64,000 nucleotides of DNA from Avibacterium sp. 21-586 (GCF_026226775.1 NZ_JAKKOD010000001.1:248001-312000), one strand, 5' to 3'; counted from the first letter of the stretch, positions 10,930 through 21,178 are shown. Program-made: numbers and translations. Notes: generated by a model from the letters alone, not told the origin.

Positions 10930-11220
10930 ATTTTAGATTTTATATTACTATGGTTAAAACGCCATTCAAATTCCTTTAATGCAGGTCGAAATCGACTTTA
11001 GCGATACTGTCAAATTTGCGTAAATGCCTCTTTACTTAATTCCAAAATTCTCAATTTTCCGCCAATATGATTATGGTTTTTCATAAAGTATATGCTGTGC
11101 TTGATGCCTCATTACTAAATGAGAGCTTATTTGCTGGATTACCAAGCGTAAACGATAGAAGTAATATGTGGTCGTATTTTTGTTTACTCGCGGGTAGTTC
11201 GGCAATAATGCCCGATAACA
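10930..11220 (-). pseudogene. Decayed IS1595-family (IS1016-like) transposase remnant
   Basis: Reading the minus strand and allowing frame changes gives ordered pieces of an IS1595-type transposase. NTTTYYFYRLRLVIQQ (from about 11178) fits the N-terminal region. NHIGG followed by IENFWN-stop-VKRHLRKFDSIAK (about 11070-11000) and LKEFEWRFNHSNIKS (about 10980-10935) fit the C-terminal region. At least two frameshifts and one in-frame stop break it. Only about 80 bases separate the N- and C-terminal pieces, so most of the catalytic middle has been deleted. I could not find convincing terminal inverted repeats. The family name is from memory of the NH-NGIENFW and EWRFN motifs. Confidence 0.75.
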
Positions 11221-11556
11221 AATAAACTTAATTTATTTATTTCGTTTATGTGGGCTAGACATTATTTATTCTATCCTAAATTGTACACGCCAACCTGTTA
11301 TAGATTTCGTTACCGTAGCCATAAATTTCACTCTAGATTTCTGTGCAATTCACTGTGCAATTTTGTGCAAAAATTTCTGATTCCTGATCTTTTCCGAGCA
11401 ATTTTTATTTGTAAATACCTGACAATTACACATTAAAACACTGTAAATAAATACAGTAAACAAAAATGAAAGGTCAGTAACTTATTGAAAAATATAAAAA
11501 TTATTAGGGTTTGACATAATTTGAGAAAAAATAGGAAATTTATATGATTTGTGGAA
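11221..11556. other. Intergenic stretch between the IS remnant and tRNA-Leu
   Basis: A+T-rich with no credible gene. It contains three close copies of TGTGCAA (11342-11348, 11354-11360, 11364-11370), spaced 12 and 10 bases apart. An open frame at 11248-11436 has no ribosome site or recognisable protein features. Confidence 0.4.
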
Positions 11557-11643
11557 TGGTGCCAGTGGCCGGACTCGAACCGGCACGCTTTTAAGGGCGA
11601 CGGATTTTGAATCCGCTACGTCTACCAATTTCGTCACACTGGC
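11557..11643 (-). tRNA. tRNA-Leu, anticodon CAA
   Basis: The 87-base minus-strand sequence begins GCCAGTGTGACG and ends with the matching acceptor arm and an encoded CCA. It has the long variable arm of a class II tRNA, the T-arm GGTTCGAGTCC, and an anticodon loop GATTCAAAATC giving anticodon CAA, which reads UUG. The structure is close to E. coli tRNA-Leu(CAA). It flanks the small variable patch at 9.9-11.2 kb. Confidence 0.95.
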
Positions 11644-11765
11644 TAAGGAGTTTGAAAAAAAACAACCTAATGTGTTGTCGATGGTGTGAATTATACGGAG
11701 TTGATTTTTGCTTGCAAGTAAAATTTGTGAATTTAATGGTGAGTGAAGTAATTTTAGTCAATTTT

Positions 11766-11804
11766 AAAGTGCGGTCAAAATTTTGCGAATTTTCACCGCA
11801 CTTT
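11766..11804. repeat. Inverted pair of DNA uptake signals
   Basis: AAAGTGCGGT (11766-11775) and ACCGCACTTT (11795-11804) form a perfect 10-bp stem with a 19-base loop. It lies between the tRNA gene and the mscS terminator, and no obvious T-run follows on either strand. Confidence 0.8.
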
Positions 11805-11839
11805 GTAAGTGGAGATAAAGAAAATACGTTTACTCGACA

Positions 11840-11867
11840 TAAAAAAGCCTACCACTACAGATAGGCT
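11840..11867 (-). terminator. Terminator of the mechanosensitive channel gene
   Basis: On the minus strand AGCCTA and TAGGCT (arms 11867-11862 and 11851-11846) form a hairpin followed by TTTTTT, 26 bases after the stop codon. Confidence 0.75.
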
Positions 11868-11892
11868 AATGCTTTAGTTTAAGTTTACCTTA

Positions 11893-12807
11893 TTATGCTT
11901 TTGTTGCTGGGCCATTGTCATTGATTTTAAGGACTTTATCGAACAAGTTAACGCCGCCTTTTACGCCGAAATCGAGCGTGGTTACGTTGTAAGCAATACT
12001 GATATTTTCTTGTTCAAAGCGTTTTTTCAGCGCCATAATGGCTTGGCTTTTGGATTCTAAATAGTCTTCATAGGTAACGAAATCCACCCAAAAACGAATG
12101 ATAAAATCGAAAGTTGAGCTGCCAATGTCGGTGAAGTAGAAATTAACGTCATTTTTATCAATTACAAAATCCCATTCTTGGATTAAATCTAAGGCAACCT
12201 GGCGAACTTTATCTAAATCATCGCCGTAAGATACGCCAGTTGATAAAATGACGCGGCGTTTTTTCAGTTTGGAATAGTTAAAAAATTCATCGCTGTAAAT
12301 CATTTGGTTAGGAATAAGAGCAGTTTCCCCTTCAATGGTAATTAATTCAACGGTCACTAAGCCGATATTCACTACTTTACCAATGGAATTGTTGATGTTT
12401 ACCCAATCGCCCACTTCAAATGGTTGTTCTGATTTAATAAGCAAGCCAGAGAAGGCATTAGATGCAATATCTTTAAAGGCGAAGCCGGCGACAATCCCCA
12501 CAATCCCTGCACCGGCTAATAAATGGGTAAGGAATGAAGCAAGGTGTAACACTTCTAAGGCAAGAATAATGCCTAAAAACCAAATAAGAATTTTTACGCC
12601 GATGGCAATGCCTTTTGCCGAGCGTAAGTCTTTCGGGAACAGGCGATTATAAATGCGTAATGCCACCTTGCTTAGAAGTTTGGCAATAAAATAGAAGAGC
12701 GTAAGCAAAATAATGGCTGAAATGATATTTGGAATAAAACCAATCAGCCAATCTTGCCATTGAGAAAGAGTCTGTGTTACTAATGTTAATGCGTTGTTTT
12801 GCGTCAT
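11893..12807 (-). CDS. MscS-family small-conductance mechanosensitive channel
   Basis: Inner-membrane channel that opens on hypo-osmotic stress. The 304-residue product has three N-terminal membrane segments, the glycine/alanine-rich pore helix region (LLAGAGIVGIVAGFAFKDIA), the beta domain (FEVGDWVNINNSIGKV, followed by LIPNQMIYSDEFFNYS) and the C-terminal alpha/beta vestibule. It is slightly longer than E. coli MscS (286). The ATG at 12807 is chosen; an upstream in-frame TTG at 12825 is possible, and neither has a strong ribosome site. Transcribed alone, between a terminator on each side. Confidence 0.92.
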   Translation of the reverse strand: MTQNNALTLVTQTLSQWQDWLIGFIPNIISAIILLTLFYFIAKLLSKVALRIYNRLFPKDLRSAKGIAIGVKILIWFLGIILALEVLHLASFLTHLLAGAGIVGIVAGFAFKDIASNAFSGLLIKSEQPFEVGDWVNINNSIGKVVNIGLVTVELITIEGETALIPNQMIYSDEFFNYSKLKKRRVILSTGVSYGDDLDKVRQVALDLIQEWDFVIDKNDVNFYFTDIGSSTFDFIIRFWVDFVTYEDYLESKSQAIMALKKRFEQENISIAYNVTTLDFGVKGGVNLFDKVLKINDNGPATKA

Positions 12808-12838
12808 AAAATTTTTTGTTAGCAATAATGGAAAGAAA

Positions 12839-12858
12839 AGCCATTTATAAAAATGGCT
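12839..12858 (-). terminator. Terminator after lptG
   Basis: Eight-bp arms AGCCATTT (12839-12846) and AAATGGCT (12851-12858) lie just after the lptG stop on the minus strand. T-rich sequence flanks both sides. Confidence 0.65.
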
Positions 12859-12882
12859 CTTTTTTATACCGCACTTGAATTA

Positions 12883-13950
12883 CTAGCGCTTGTTCGCGAG
12901 TAGCCACCAAGTGATGAGAATAAATAGTCCGCTCGGCATTAATGCCCCTGCGATTGGCGGCACATTATAAACTAAACTAAGCGGGCCGAAAATCTCATTG
13001 ACCACATAAAATAAAAAACCAAAGCAAATGCCTGTGATCATTCTTGCACCCATCGTTACGCTACGTAATGGACCAAAGATGAAAGAGAGTGCCAACAACA
13101 TCATCACGCCGACGGAAATAGGTTGAAAGATTTTCCGCCAGTAAGTGAGTTCAAAACGCTTGGAGTCTTGCCCTGTTTCTTTCATAAAGGCAATGTAATC
13201 CGATAGCCCTGAAATAGAAAGTGAAGTCGGGCGTAAAGATACAATGCCTAATTTATCGGGCGTTAAGGTGGTTTGCCACGCTTCGTTGAGATAATTGGTG
13301 GTCGTGATTTTGTCCGCAGAAATTTGTGATTTATTCACTTGCATTAATTGCCAATTGCCATCTTTAAATTCTGCTTGATTGGCGTGGCTAACTTGTTCTA
13401 GCTGACGTTTATCATTGAAATGATAAATATAAATATCATTGAGTTTGATGTTATCGGTGATGCGTCTAACATAAATAAAATCATTGCCGTCTTTTGCCCA
13501 CACGCCATCTTTAACCGAGAGCATTTCACCACCTGAAATGGCTTTTGCACGCATTTCGCGCGCAAATTGTTCTGTTTGCGGAATCCCCCATTCGCCAATG
13601 ATCATCGTTATAATCACCAAAGGAATGGCTGTTTTCATTACCGCAAAACCAATTTTTAAGCGTGAAAATCCAGATGCTTGCATTACCACCAGTTCGCTGC
13701 GGCTCGCTAAATTACCAAGGGCAATCAGTGCACCTAATAGGGCAGCCATCGGGAAGAAAGTTTCAATATCTTTAGGAATAGTTAAAACAGTGAAAAGTGC
13801 AGCTTGCAAGACATCATAAGTGCCTTTTCCTACACTGCGGAATTGTTCTACAAATTTAATGATTGCAGACAGTCCCACCAAGGTGATCAGAGTGGCGAAA
13901 ATCGCGCCTAGAATGGATTTTCCAATATAACGGTCTAATGTATTCATCAT
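12883..13950 (-). CDS. lptG: LPS export ABC transporter permease LptG
   Basis: Inner-membrane permease of LptB2FG, which extracts lipopolysaccharide and pushes it along the LptC-A-D bridge. The 355 residues start with MMNTLDRYIGKSILGAIF, have three N-terminal and three C-terminal membrane spans, and a periplasmic beta-jellyroll between them. This is the LptF/LptG family layout. The start follows AAGGA, 12 bases after the lptF stop, and the two genes form one transcript divergent from pepA, as in E. coli. Which paralogue is G follows from gene order. Confidence 0.95.
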   Translation of the reverse strand: MMNTLDRYIGKSILGAIFATLITLVGLSAIIKFVEQFRSVGKGTYDVLQAALFTVLTIPKDIETFFPMAALLGALIALGNLASRSELVVMQASGFSRLKIGFAVMKTAIPLVIITMIIGEWGIPQTEQFAREMRAKAISGGEMLSVKDGVWAKDGNDFIYVRRITDNIKLNDIYIYHFNDKRQLEQVSHANQAEFKDGNWQLMQVNKSQISADKITTTNYLNEAWQTTLTPDKLGIVSLRPTSLSISGLSDYIAFMKETGQDSKRFELTYWRKIFQPISVGVMMLLALSFIFGPLRSVTMGARMITGICFGFLFYVVNEIFGPLSLVYNVPPIAGALMPSGLFILITWWLLANKR

Positions 13951-13962
13951 TATTTTTATTCC

Positions 13963-15060
13963 TTAGGCTCGTTTCTTGAATAATTGATAGCGAATTTTGT
14001 ACATAAAGGCACTGTTCCAACTATTGAGCACAATCCCTAAGGCTAAAAAAGCAACATTTATCACGGGCATTAAAATGCTGGCATCTAATTTACCTGCAGC
14101 ACCGGCAGATTTGAATGAGCTTTGTAGCAAAAAGTAAATTAAATACAGCAAAAGTGCGGGTAAAATTTTGGCAAATCTTCCTTGACGTGGGTTCACTCGG
14201 CTCAATGGTACGGCAATTAATGCCATAATCGGCACGGCAAGAATTAAGGTAATACGCCAATGAAGTTCTGTTTTGCCTGCAGGCGTGGCGCTATTTAGCA
14301 GTTGGCTTAACGGCAAAGTTTCTGCATCATCGCGATCATTTTCTGTCGATTTATAACCTAAATAGGCTTGATATTGATCGAAATTGGTAATTCTAAAATC
14401 AGGCAACATTGCACTGCCTTCAATGCGTTGGCTATGGACGAGATTTAGCACCTGATCACCATTTGGTAAAGCTGTGAGTTTACCCGAGTCAGCTACAATT
14501 ACAGAAGGTTTTTCGTTTTTCTTATTTTGCATTTGAAAAACGTATACACCTTGAATGGTGTTATTTTGAATTTTATCGATAAAGAATACTAAATCACTGC
14601 TATTAGCAGAAATAAATTGCCCAGCGGTGAGTGCCCCCATTGTGGGATTTGCCTTTGCATCTTTAACGATTTGGCTTTGCTTTTGCAACGCCCAAGGGGA
14701 TAAAACTAACGCATTGTAAGCGGCTAGTCCTGCCGTGGCTAAAGATAAAATTAACGCCACTTTTACCAATAAACGTTGCCCTACACCGCAAGCGCGCATT
14801 ACCGTAATTTCACTTTCCGCATAAAGACGCCCAAAAGTGAGTAAAAGCGCAATGAATAAACATAATGGCAACATTAATTGAGCCATTGTAGGCATACCTA
14901 AACCTAATAAGGAAAAAACAAGGTCTGCAGGGATTTTCCCATTAGCGGCGGAGCCGAGTACACGTACAAGTTGCTGACTGAAAAAAATGAGAAGTAAAAT
15001 GAGCAGGATAGCCGTTTGGCTTTTTACTACTTCTTTCGTTAAATATCTTGTTAAAATCAC
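13963..15060 (-). CDS. lptF: LPS export ABC transporter permease LptF
   Basis: Partner permease of LptG. The 365 residues begin [19 protein letters not shown] and show six membrane spans with a large periplasmic domain in the middle. The cytoplasmic loop [13 protein letters not shown], which couples to LptB in this family, is visible near residue 80. First gene of the lptFG transcript, with its 5' end 108 bases from the divergent pepA start. Confidence 0.95.
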   Translation of the reverse strand: MILTRYLTKEVVKSQTAILLILLLIFFSQQLVRVLGSAANGKIPADLVFSLLGLGMPTMAQLMLPLCLFIALLLTFGRLYAESEITVMRACGVGQRLLVKVALILSLATAGLAAYNALVLSPWALQKQSQIVKDAKANPTMGALTAGQFISANSSDLVFFIDKIQNNTIQGVYVFQMQNKKNEKPSVIVADSGKLTALPNGDQVLNLVHSQRIEGSAMLPDFRITNFDQYQAYLGYKSTENDRDDAETLPLSQLLNSATPAGKTELHWRITLILAVPIMALIAVPLSRVNPRQGRFAKILPALLLYLIYFLLQSSFKSAGAAGKLDASILMPVINVAFLALGIVLNSWNSAFMYKIRYQLFKKRA

Positions 15061-15120
15061 CGTTATTGCCTATGTTATTTTGCTTGCAATTTTGTAGAAG
15101 TCATTTCAAATTTAATAGCG

Positions 15121-15126
15121 TATAAT
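15121..15126 (+). promoter_or_regulatory. Candidate -10 element of pepA
   Basis: A perfect TATAAT lies 42 bases upstream of the pepA ATG. No good -35 is found at 16-18 bases, so the promoter call rests on the -10 alone. Confidence 0.35.
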
Positions 15127-15168
15127 AACCCATTTTTTAATATAAGGCAGTAAATTAGTGAGGAACAA

Positions 15169-16653
15169 ATGAAATATACTGTAAAAAGCACCGCACTTTC
15201 TGCGGTAACAGGTAATGTCATCGTTGGCGTATTTGAAGAAGGAAAACTTTCTCTCGCCGCACAGACTCTTGATCAATTAAGCCAAGGGGCAATTAGTCAA
15301 CTTATTAGGACTGGCGATATCAAAGGCAAACAAGGGGAAATGGTTACTTTACGTTTACCTAATGCGAATTTAGAGCGCGTTTTTGTCGTGGGCTGCGGTA
15401 AACAAGGTGTGCTTAATGTTCGCCAATATAAACAATTAATCAAAAACACGATTCAAGCCGTAAAAGCGACCAATGCAGAGCAAGTGTATAACTTTTTAAC
15501 GGAAGTTCAAATCAGCGATCGAGATCTTTATTGGAATATCAGATTTGCTGTTGAAAGCGTTGCAGAAAGTTTTTATCAATTCGATCACTTCAAAAGCAAA
15601 AAATCAGACCAGCATTCTGCCTTGCAAGAAATGGTGTTTGTGGTTGATTCAGCACAGCAAACAGAAGCAGAGACAGCAGTTCAACAAGGTCAAGCCATTG
15701 GACTTGGCGTACGTTGTGCGAAAGACGTAGCAAATTGCCCACCAAATGTGTGTAATCCGGCGTATTTAGCAGAACAAGCGAAAAAACTGATCGAAAAATC
15801 ACCGCACTTTAAAGTAAGCGTACTTGGCGAAAAAGAAATGGCAGAGCTTGGAATGAATGCTTACCTTGCGGTTTCACAAGGCAGTCAAAACGAAGCGCAG
15901 CTTTCTATCATTGAATATCGCAATCACCCAAATCCGCAAGCAAAACCGATTGTTTTAGTGGGGAAAGGTTTAACCTTTGACGCTGGTGGGATTTCGTTAA
16001 AGCCAGCAGCAAGTATGGATGAAATGAAGTATGATATGGGGGGAGCTGCTTCCGTTTATGGCGTGATGAATGCACTTGCTGAATTAGGGCTACCACTAAA
16101 TGTAATTGGTGTTTTAGCTGGCTGTGAAAATTTGCCAGATGGCAATGCGTATCGTCCAGGTGATATTCTAACCACAATGAGTGGTTTAACGGTAGAAGTA
16201 CTGAATACTGATGCGGAAGGACGCTTAGTATTATGTGATACACTGACTTATGTGGAACGTTTTGATCCTGAGTTAGTCATTGATGTTGCTACGTTAACCG
16301 GTGCTTGTGTGGTTGCATTAGGACAACATAACAGTGGCTTAATGTCACCAAGTGATGCTTTAGCTAACCAGTTATTGTCTGCCGCGAAGCATAGTGCTGA
16401 TAACGCTTGGCGTTTGCCATTAGGCGAAGAATATCAAGAGCAATTAAAATCGCGGTTTGCTGATTTTGCTAATGTAGGAGGACGTGATGGTGGTGCTATA
16501 ACGGCAGGAGTATTTTTATCCAATTTCACTAAAAAATACGAATGGGCTCACTTGGATATAGCAGGTACTGCCTGGTTGCAAGGCGCAAATAAAGGGGCAA
16601 CAGGACGACCTGTCAGTTTGCTTACTCAATTTCTGATTGATCAGGTAAAATAA
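15169..16653 (+). CDS. pepA: Leucyl aminopeptidase PepA (family M17)
   Basis: Cytosolic hexameric aminopeptidase with two metal ions. In 494 residues the C-terminal catalytic domain shows [16 protein letters not shown] (metal and catalytic Lys), the following [11 protein letters not shown], and [10 protein letters not shown] (metal-binding Asp and Glu, catalytic Arg). In E. coli PepA is also a DNA-binding accessory factor for Xer recombination; whether that holds here cannot be read from the sequence. The start has GAGGA at good spacing. Two uptake signals lie inside the gene (15190-15198 and 15801-15809). Confidence 0.97.
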   Translation: MKYTVKSTALSAVTGNVIVGVFEEGKLSLAAQTLDQLSQGAISQLIRTGDIKGKQGEMVTLRLPNANLERVFVVGCGKQGVLNVRQYKQLIKNTIQAVKATNAEQVYNFLTEVQISDRDLYWNIRFAVESVAESFYQFDHFKSKKSDQHSALQEMVFVVDSAQQTEAETAVQQGQAIGLGVRCAKDVANCPPNVCNPAYLAEQAKKLIEKSPHFKVSVLGEKEMAELGMNAYLAVSQGSQNEAQLSIIEYRNHPNPQAKPIVLVGKGLTFDAGGISLKPAASMDEMKYDMGGAASVYGVMNALAELGLPLNVIGVLAGCENLPDGNAYRPGDILTTMSGLTVEVLNTDAEGRLVLCDTLTYVERFDPELVIDVATLTGACVVALGQHNSGLMSPSDALANQLLSAAKHSADNAWRLPLGEEYQEQLKSRFADFANVGGRDGGAITAGVFLSNFTKKYEWAHLDIAGTAWLQGANKGATGRPVSLLTQFLIDQVK

Positions 16654-16664
16654 GTTTAGGTAAG

Positions 16665-16687
16665 AGCGAGCATTTAGCTCGCTTTTT
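16665..16687 (+). terminator. pepA terminator
   Basis: Seven-bp arms AGCGAGC (16665-16671) and GCTCGCT (16677-16683) with a five-base loop, followed by TTTTT. It sits between convergent pepA and hemH. Confidence 0.8.
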
Positions 16688-16690
16688 AGT

Positions 16691-17662
16691 TTAGTCAATA
16701 TGTTCAAGCACAAGCTTTGCCATCATTGCAATATGCGCAGGTTCTGCGTTAAGTGCAGGGATATATTGGAACGATTTTCCGCCGTTATGCAGGAAAATGT
16801 CGCGGTTTTCTACTTCAATTTCTTCCAACGTTTCTAAGCAATCGGCAGAAAAACCGGGGCAGATGACGGCGACTTTTTCAATGCCTTGGTGTTTTGTGGC
16901 ATTTTGTAAAAAATGATCTGTATAAGGCTGTAGCCATTCTTCACGACCGAAACGAGATTGAAAGCAAAGTTGCCATTGGTTTTCTTTTAATCCTAGGCGA
17001 TCTACCACGGCAATGGTGGTTTGTTTGCAATGTTCGCGATAATAATCCCCTTCTTGCTCATAGCGTAGTGGAATGCCGTGGAAGGAAAAGAGCAAAAATT
17101 CATCAGGTTTCATTTTGGCCTTAATGGATTGTGCCAGCGCATCAATATATTGCTCATCAAGATGATAAGAATGGATAAACTCAAACGGCACAAGGCCGCG
17201 AATGGATTTTAATGCTTGGGCAAAGCAATCCAATACTGCTGCCGTTGTGGTGCTGCTATATTGTGGATAAAGCGGTAGTACAATGATTTTATCCACTTGA
17301 TGTTTGAGTAAATTTTCTACCGCACTTTGCATTGAAGGATTGCCATAAGTCATCCCCATTTCCACGAGGGCGTTAATGCCTTGTTGATCGAAATAGTGCT
17401 GTAATTTCTGCTGTTGCTGTTTCGAAATTACCAATAATGGTGATCCTTGTTGTGTCCAAACACTGCGGTAGGTTTCTGCCACACGTCTGGAACGGCGAGG
17501 CAAAATCACGCACTTTAATAGTGGCCACCATTGCCAGCGGGGAAGATCTACCACGCGTGGTTCGGTGAGAAACTGCCACAAATAGCGTGAAAGGGCTTTA
17601 GGTTCAGGGGCGTCTGGCGTGCCTAGATTGGCAAGAATGACGCCGATTTTTTGTTTGTTCAT
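16691..17662 (-). CDS. hemH: Ferrochelatase
   Basis: Inserts ferrous iron into protoporphyrin IX, the last step of haem synthesis. The 323 residues begin [19 protein letters not shown], contain the catalytic His in [18 protein letters not shown] and the conserved Glu in [14 protein letters not shown]. Length equals the E. coli enzyme (320). The start at 17662 is chosen because its ATG overlaps the upstream stop (ATGA) and homologues begin here; the frame stays open to 17701. Last gene of a ydiJ-thioesterase-hemH transcript, the same order as in Haemophilus. Confidence 0.96.
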   Translation of the reverse strand: MNKQKIGVILANLGTPDAPEPKALSRYLWQFLTEPRVVDLPRWQWWPLLKCVILPRRSRRVAETYRSVWTQQGSPLLVISKQQQQKLQHYFDQQGINALVEMGMTYGNPSMQSAVENLLKHQVDKIIVLPLYPQYSSTTTAAVLDCFAQALKSIRGLVPFEFIHSYHLDEQYIDALAQSIKAKMKPDEFLLFSFHGIPLRYEQEGDYYREHCKQTTIAVVDRLGLKENQWQLCFQSRFGREEWLQPYTDHFLQNATKHQGIEKVAVICPGFSADCLETLEEIEVENRDIFLHNGGKSFQYIPALNAEPAHIAMMAKLVLEHID

Positions 17663-18078
17663 TGATTCACCACGCTTAATGTGAGTTTTGCAAAGCAACA
17701 TAGTTTATCGGCTTGATCTTTAATGTCAATTTGCCAAAATTGGGTAGTTTTGCCTAAGCGAATAGGGGTGGCTCTGGCGGTTACCATACCTTCACGCACG
17801 GGGCGAAGGTGGCTGGCGTTAATCTCTAATCCAACCACCGCTTGCTTTCCTTCCACGCAACAAAATCCTGCCATTGATCCAACAGTTTCGGCTAACGCCG
17901 CAGAAATTCCGCCGTGTAAAAAGCCCATTGGCTGGATGGTGCGCTGATCAACGGGCATTGTGGCTTCTAGCCAATCGTCCCCTTGAGCGCTAAATTGAAT
18001 GCCTAAATGGGCCACGGCACAATGTGCATTCAATTGATTAAGTTGTTCTAAAGTAAAGTGTTTTTTCCAAATTTTCAT
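17659..18078 (-). CDS. Hotdog-fold acyl-CoA thioesterase (YdiI/MenI family)
   Basis: A 139-residue single-domain hotdog thioesterase. The signature [22 protein letters not shown] contains the HGG loop and the catalytic Glu, and [14 protein letters not shown] follows. It closely resembles the H. influenzae HI1161 type, related to E. coli YdiI, which hydrolyses 1,4-dihydroxy-2-naphthoyl-CoA in menaquinone synthesis. The physiological substrate here is inferred only. The ATG at 18078 lies four bases after the ydiJ stop; an in-frame TTG at 18090 is less likely. Confidence 0.88.
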   Translation of the reverse strand: MKIWKKHFTLEQLNQLNAHCAVAHLGIQFSAQGDDWLEATMPVDQRTIQPMGFLHGGISAALAETVGSMAGFCCVEGKQAVVGLEINASHLRPVREGMVTARATPIRLGKTTQFWQIDIKDQADKLCCFAKLTLSVVNQ

Positions 18079-18082
18079 TATT

Positions 18083-21000
18083 TTAGTCAAGTAAGGTTAA
18101 TAGGGCTTGCACTGGGTGCTTTGGTTGCCATTTTGCAAAACGTTTCACTTGGCTGCGGCAAGAATAGCCTGTGGCAAGGCAATAATCAGGATTTTTGCCT
18201 GCCAGTTTTTTCTCCCACGAACTGGCATAAATCGATTTCGACATTTCAAGATGTTGTGTTTCGTGGCCGAATGTGCCAGCCATTCCGCAGCAGCCCACGG
18301 TTTCCACTTGTAATGGTTGTCCAAAGGCAGCAAAGATTTCTTGCCATTCTTTAGGACTATTTGGCAACCCTGTGGATTCAGTACAGTGAGGGAATAAATG
18401 CCATTGTTGTTCTTCTGGTAAAGAGCGGTGATTTTTTTGTGAATTTTTTATTCCCTGTGTGAATTGCTCAGAATGGAGTTGATTTTTTAGCCATTGATGG
18501 GCGGTAAGCACTTGGAAATTGCCACGTTCCGCACCTAAAATTTCACGATATTCATCACGGTAAGAAAGCACAATAGCAGGATCGACACCCACTAAAGGAA
18601 TGCCTAACTTCGCCATTCGATTTAAAAACGCTGCTTGATTTTTCGCCGTTTTGGCAAAACGAGTGAGAAACCCTTTGATATGCTGTGCTTTACCATTAGG
18701 TTTGAATGGCAACAAAATTGGTCGATAGCCGAGTTTTTGTGTTAGCGCCACAAAATCCGCCACCACTTTAGCATCATAATAAGACGTGAAAGGATCTTGT
18801 ACGATAAGCAGCATATTTTGCTTTTCTGTTTCACTTAAGTTTTCTAGCTGTTCTAAACGCAAACCTTGATAATTAAGGGCGACTAATTGCTGTTGCAAAT
18901 TGGGTTGGCTTAATAAAGGCAAATCCACCATTCCTAAGGCTTTTTGTGCCAGCGGTTGGGCGATTTTGGCCGCAGTAAAAAAGTTAAAAAATTTCGGCGC
19001 TTTTGCCATATAAGGGGCAACCAGTTCCACATTTGACACCACATAATCTTTGATTGGGCGAGCATAACGTTGGTGATAAAAATGCAAGAATTTGGCACGG
19101 AAGCTTGGCACATCAATTTTTATCGGGCATTGGCTTGCACAGGCTTTGCACGAAAGACAGGTATCCATCGCAGCTTTCACTTCGTGAGAAAAATCATATT
19201 CGCCACGCGCTTTTTGCAGGCTGTGGCGAATTTTAGCCACAAAATCGCTGAGTTTCATTTGGCTTTGGCGAAAATCTAATTGATCGGCAGAAATATTTTG
19301 ATTAGCCAGTAAACGCAGCCATTCACGCACCATCGCAGCACGTCCTTTCGGTGAGAATAGGCGATTTTTACTCACTTTCATTGACGGACACATTGTACTG
19401 TTTACATCAAAATTAAAACATAAGCCATTGCCGTTGCAGTTGATTGCGCCAGAAAATTCTGCTTTCATTTGGATTGGAATTTGGCGATCTTGATCTGCGC
19501 GCATTGGCGATAGGATAGAGTAAAGCGCTTGTTTGCTGTCAAGTGCGGTACAAATTTTGCCCGGATTTAGGCGATTTTGCGGATCGAATAGGGTTTTGAT
19601 GTAACGCAGTTCTTGCCATAACTCGGGCGTGAAAAAGGTTTCGCCATATTGTGAGCGCATTCCTTTGCCGTGTTCCCCCCAAATCAGTCCACCATATTTA
19701 TGGGTCAGCGCTGCTACTTGATCGGAAATTTCTTTGAACAGTTTCACTTGTTCTTTGTCGCATAAATCAAGGGCAGGGCGAACGTGTAGCACGCCAGCAT
19801 CAACGTGGCCGAACATTCCGTATTCTAAGTGATGAGCATCGAGCAGGGCACGAAATTCACTGATATAATCGGCCAGGTGTTCAGGTGGTACGCAGGTGTC
19901 TTCCACAAAAGGAATGGGTTTTGCTGAACCTTTAGCATTACCCAGCAAGCCTACGGCTTTTTTACGCATTGCATAAATACGCTCAATGGAAGGCAAGTCG
20001 CTGCAAACTTGATAGCCAATAATATCATCTTGATTTTGCACAATTTTCTCATCAAGCTGGGCACAAAGTTGTGCCACTTGTTTTTCAATCAGGGCTTTGC
20101 TGTTGCCAGCATATTCCACAATATTCAAGCCTAGAATTGGGTTTTCTTGATCTTCAGTAAGCAGATCGCTCACGGAGTGCCAAATGATGTCTTGTTTGGC
20201 AAGGTTTAGCACTTTGCTGTCCACCGTTTCCACTGAAATGGCATTGGCTTTGAGCATAAAAGGTGCGTTACGCAATGCGGCATTAAAAGAGCGGTACTTT
20301 ATATTAATTAATGTGCGATATTGGGGGATTGGCGTGAGATCTAACGTCGCTTCACAAATAAAGGCGAGTGAGCCTTCCGAACCGGTTAAAATGCGAGATA
20401 GATTAAATTCTGATTCATTTTTATTAAACACATTTTTGAGATCGTAACCGGTTAAAAAACGATTAAGCTGTGGTAAATCTCGCAAGATTTCAGGACGTTT
20501 TTGCTGGCAACGCTGGAAAATTTCTTGATGCAAATGACGGCTGCGCTGAGAAAGCGGTTGTTGCTCTAACGATTGCTCAAAATCTGCGGTTTTTAGCGTG
20601 TGGGTATCAATCACTTCGCCATCGATTAATACCGCACGCAGACCTAAAACGTGATCGGAAGTTTTGCCATAACGCAATGAACCTTGCCCTGACGCATCGG
20701 TGTTGATCATTCCCCCTAGAGTCGCGCGGTTGCTGGTGGATAATTCAGGCGAGAAAAACAGCCCATAAGGTTTCAAAAATTGATTCAGTTGATCTTTTAC
20801 CACCCCTGCTTGCACTTTTACCCAACGCTCTTGTACATTGAGCTCAAGAATTTTCGTCATATAACGAGAAAGATCCACAATAATATTGTTATTTAAGGCT
20901 TGCCCATTAGTGCCTGTGCCACCACCGCGCGGGGTAAAGGTGAGTGAAAGGTATTTTTCCTTCTGTGCTAATCTAGTGAGACGCACCACATCTGCCGTAT

Positions 21001-21178
21001 CTTTAGGGAATAAAATGGCCTGTGGTAGTTGCTGATAAACACTGTTATCCGTTGCAAGACTTAAACGATCCGCATAGCTTGAAGCAATATCGCCCGTAAA
21101 ATGTTGGCGCTTTAATTCATTGATATAATTTGAAACTAAAGGGGATAATTGTGGGATATCAGTTAATGAAGGTAGCAT
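18083..21178 (-). CDS. ydiJ: FAD-linked oxidase / iron-sulfur protein, YdiJ family
   Basis: Large fused oxidoreductase of 1031 residues. An N-terminal PCMH-type FAD domain (FTPRGGGTGTNGQALNNNI near residue 85) is followed by the FAD-oxidase C-terminal domain. Next comes a 4Fe-4S ferredoxin-like region with CLSCKACASQCPIKIDVP, and a C-terminal cysteine-rich domain with GCCGMAGTFGHE. E. coli YdiJ has the same architecture and has been described as a D-2-hydroxyglutarate dehydrogenase. The ATG at 21178 is preferred to a TTG at 21184. First gene of the transcript with the thioesterase and hemH. Confidence 0.9.
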   Translation of the reverse strand: MLPSLTDIPQLSPLVSNYINELKRQHFTGDIASSYADRLSLATDNSVYQQLPQAILFPKDTADVVRLTRLAQKEKYLSLTFTPRGGGTGTNGQALNNNIIVDLSRYMTKILELNVQERWVKVQAGVVKDQLNQFLKPYGLFFSPELSTSNRATLGGMINTDASGQGSLRYGKTSDHVLGLRAVLIDGEVIDTHTLKTADFEQSLEQQPLSQRSRHLHQEIFQRCQQKRPEILRDLPQLNRFLTGYDLKNVFNKNESEFNLSRILTGSEGSLAFICEATLDLTPIPQYRTLINIKYRSFNAALRNAPFMLKANAISVETVDSKVLNLAKQDIIWHSVSDLLTEDQENPILGLNIVEYAGNSKALIEKQVAQLCAQLDEKIVQNQDDIIGYQVCSDLPSIERIYAMRKKAVGLLGNAKGSAKPIPFVEDTCVPPEHLADYISEFRALLDAHHLEYGMFGHVDAGVLHVRPALDLCDKEQVKLFKEISDQVAALTHKYGGLIWGEHGKGMRSQYGETFFTPELWQELRYIKTLFDPQNRLNPGKICTALDSKQALYSILSPMRADQDRQIPIQMKAEFSGAINCNGNGLCFNFDVNSTMCPSMKVSKNRLFSPKGRAAMVREWLRLLANQNISADQLDFRQSQMKLSDFVAKIRHSLQKARGEYDFSHEVKAAMDTCLSCKACASQCPIKIDVPSFRAKFLHFYHQRYARPIKDYVVSNVELVAPYMAKAPKFFNFFTAAKIAQPLAQKALGMVDLPLLSQPNLQQQLVALNYQGLRLEQLENLSETEKQNMLLIVQDPFTSYYDAKVVADFVALTQKLGYRPILLPFKPNGKAQHIKGFLTRFAKTAKNQAAFLNRMAKLGIPLVGVDPAIVLSYRDEYREILGAERGNFQVLTAHQWLKNQLHSEQFTQGIKNSQKNHRSLPEEQQWHLFPHCTESTGLPNSPKEWQEIFAAFGQPLQVETVGCCGMAGTFGHETQHLEMSKSIYASSWEKKLAGKNPDYCLATGYSCRSQVKRFAKWQPKHPVQALLTLLD

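Noticed and set aside
11342-11370. Three TGTGCAA repeats as a possible iteron or small CRISPR remnant
   Set aside because: Only seven to nine bases long, irregular spacing, no cas genes or replication genes nearby; likely chance in A+T-rich DNA.
11607-11864. Open frame of 85 codons across tRNA-Leu
   Set aside because: It runs antisense through the tRNA gene, through an inverted uptake-signal pair and into the mscS terminator, and has no ribosome site or protein features.
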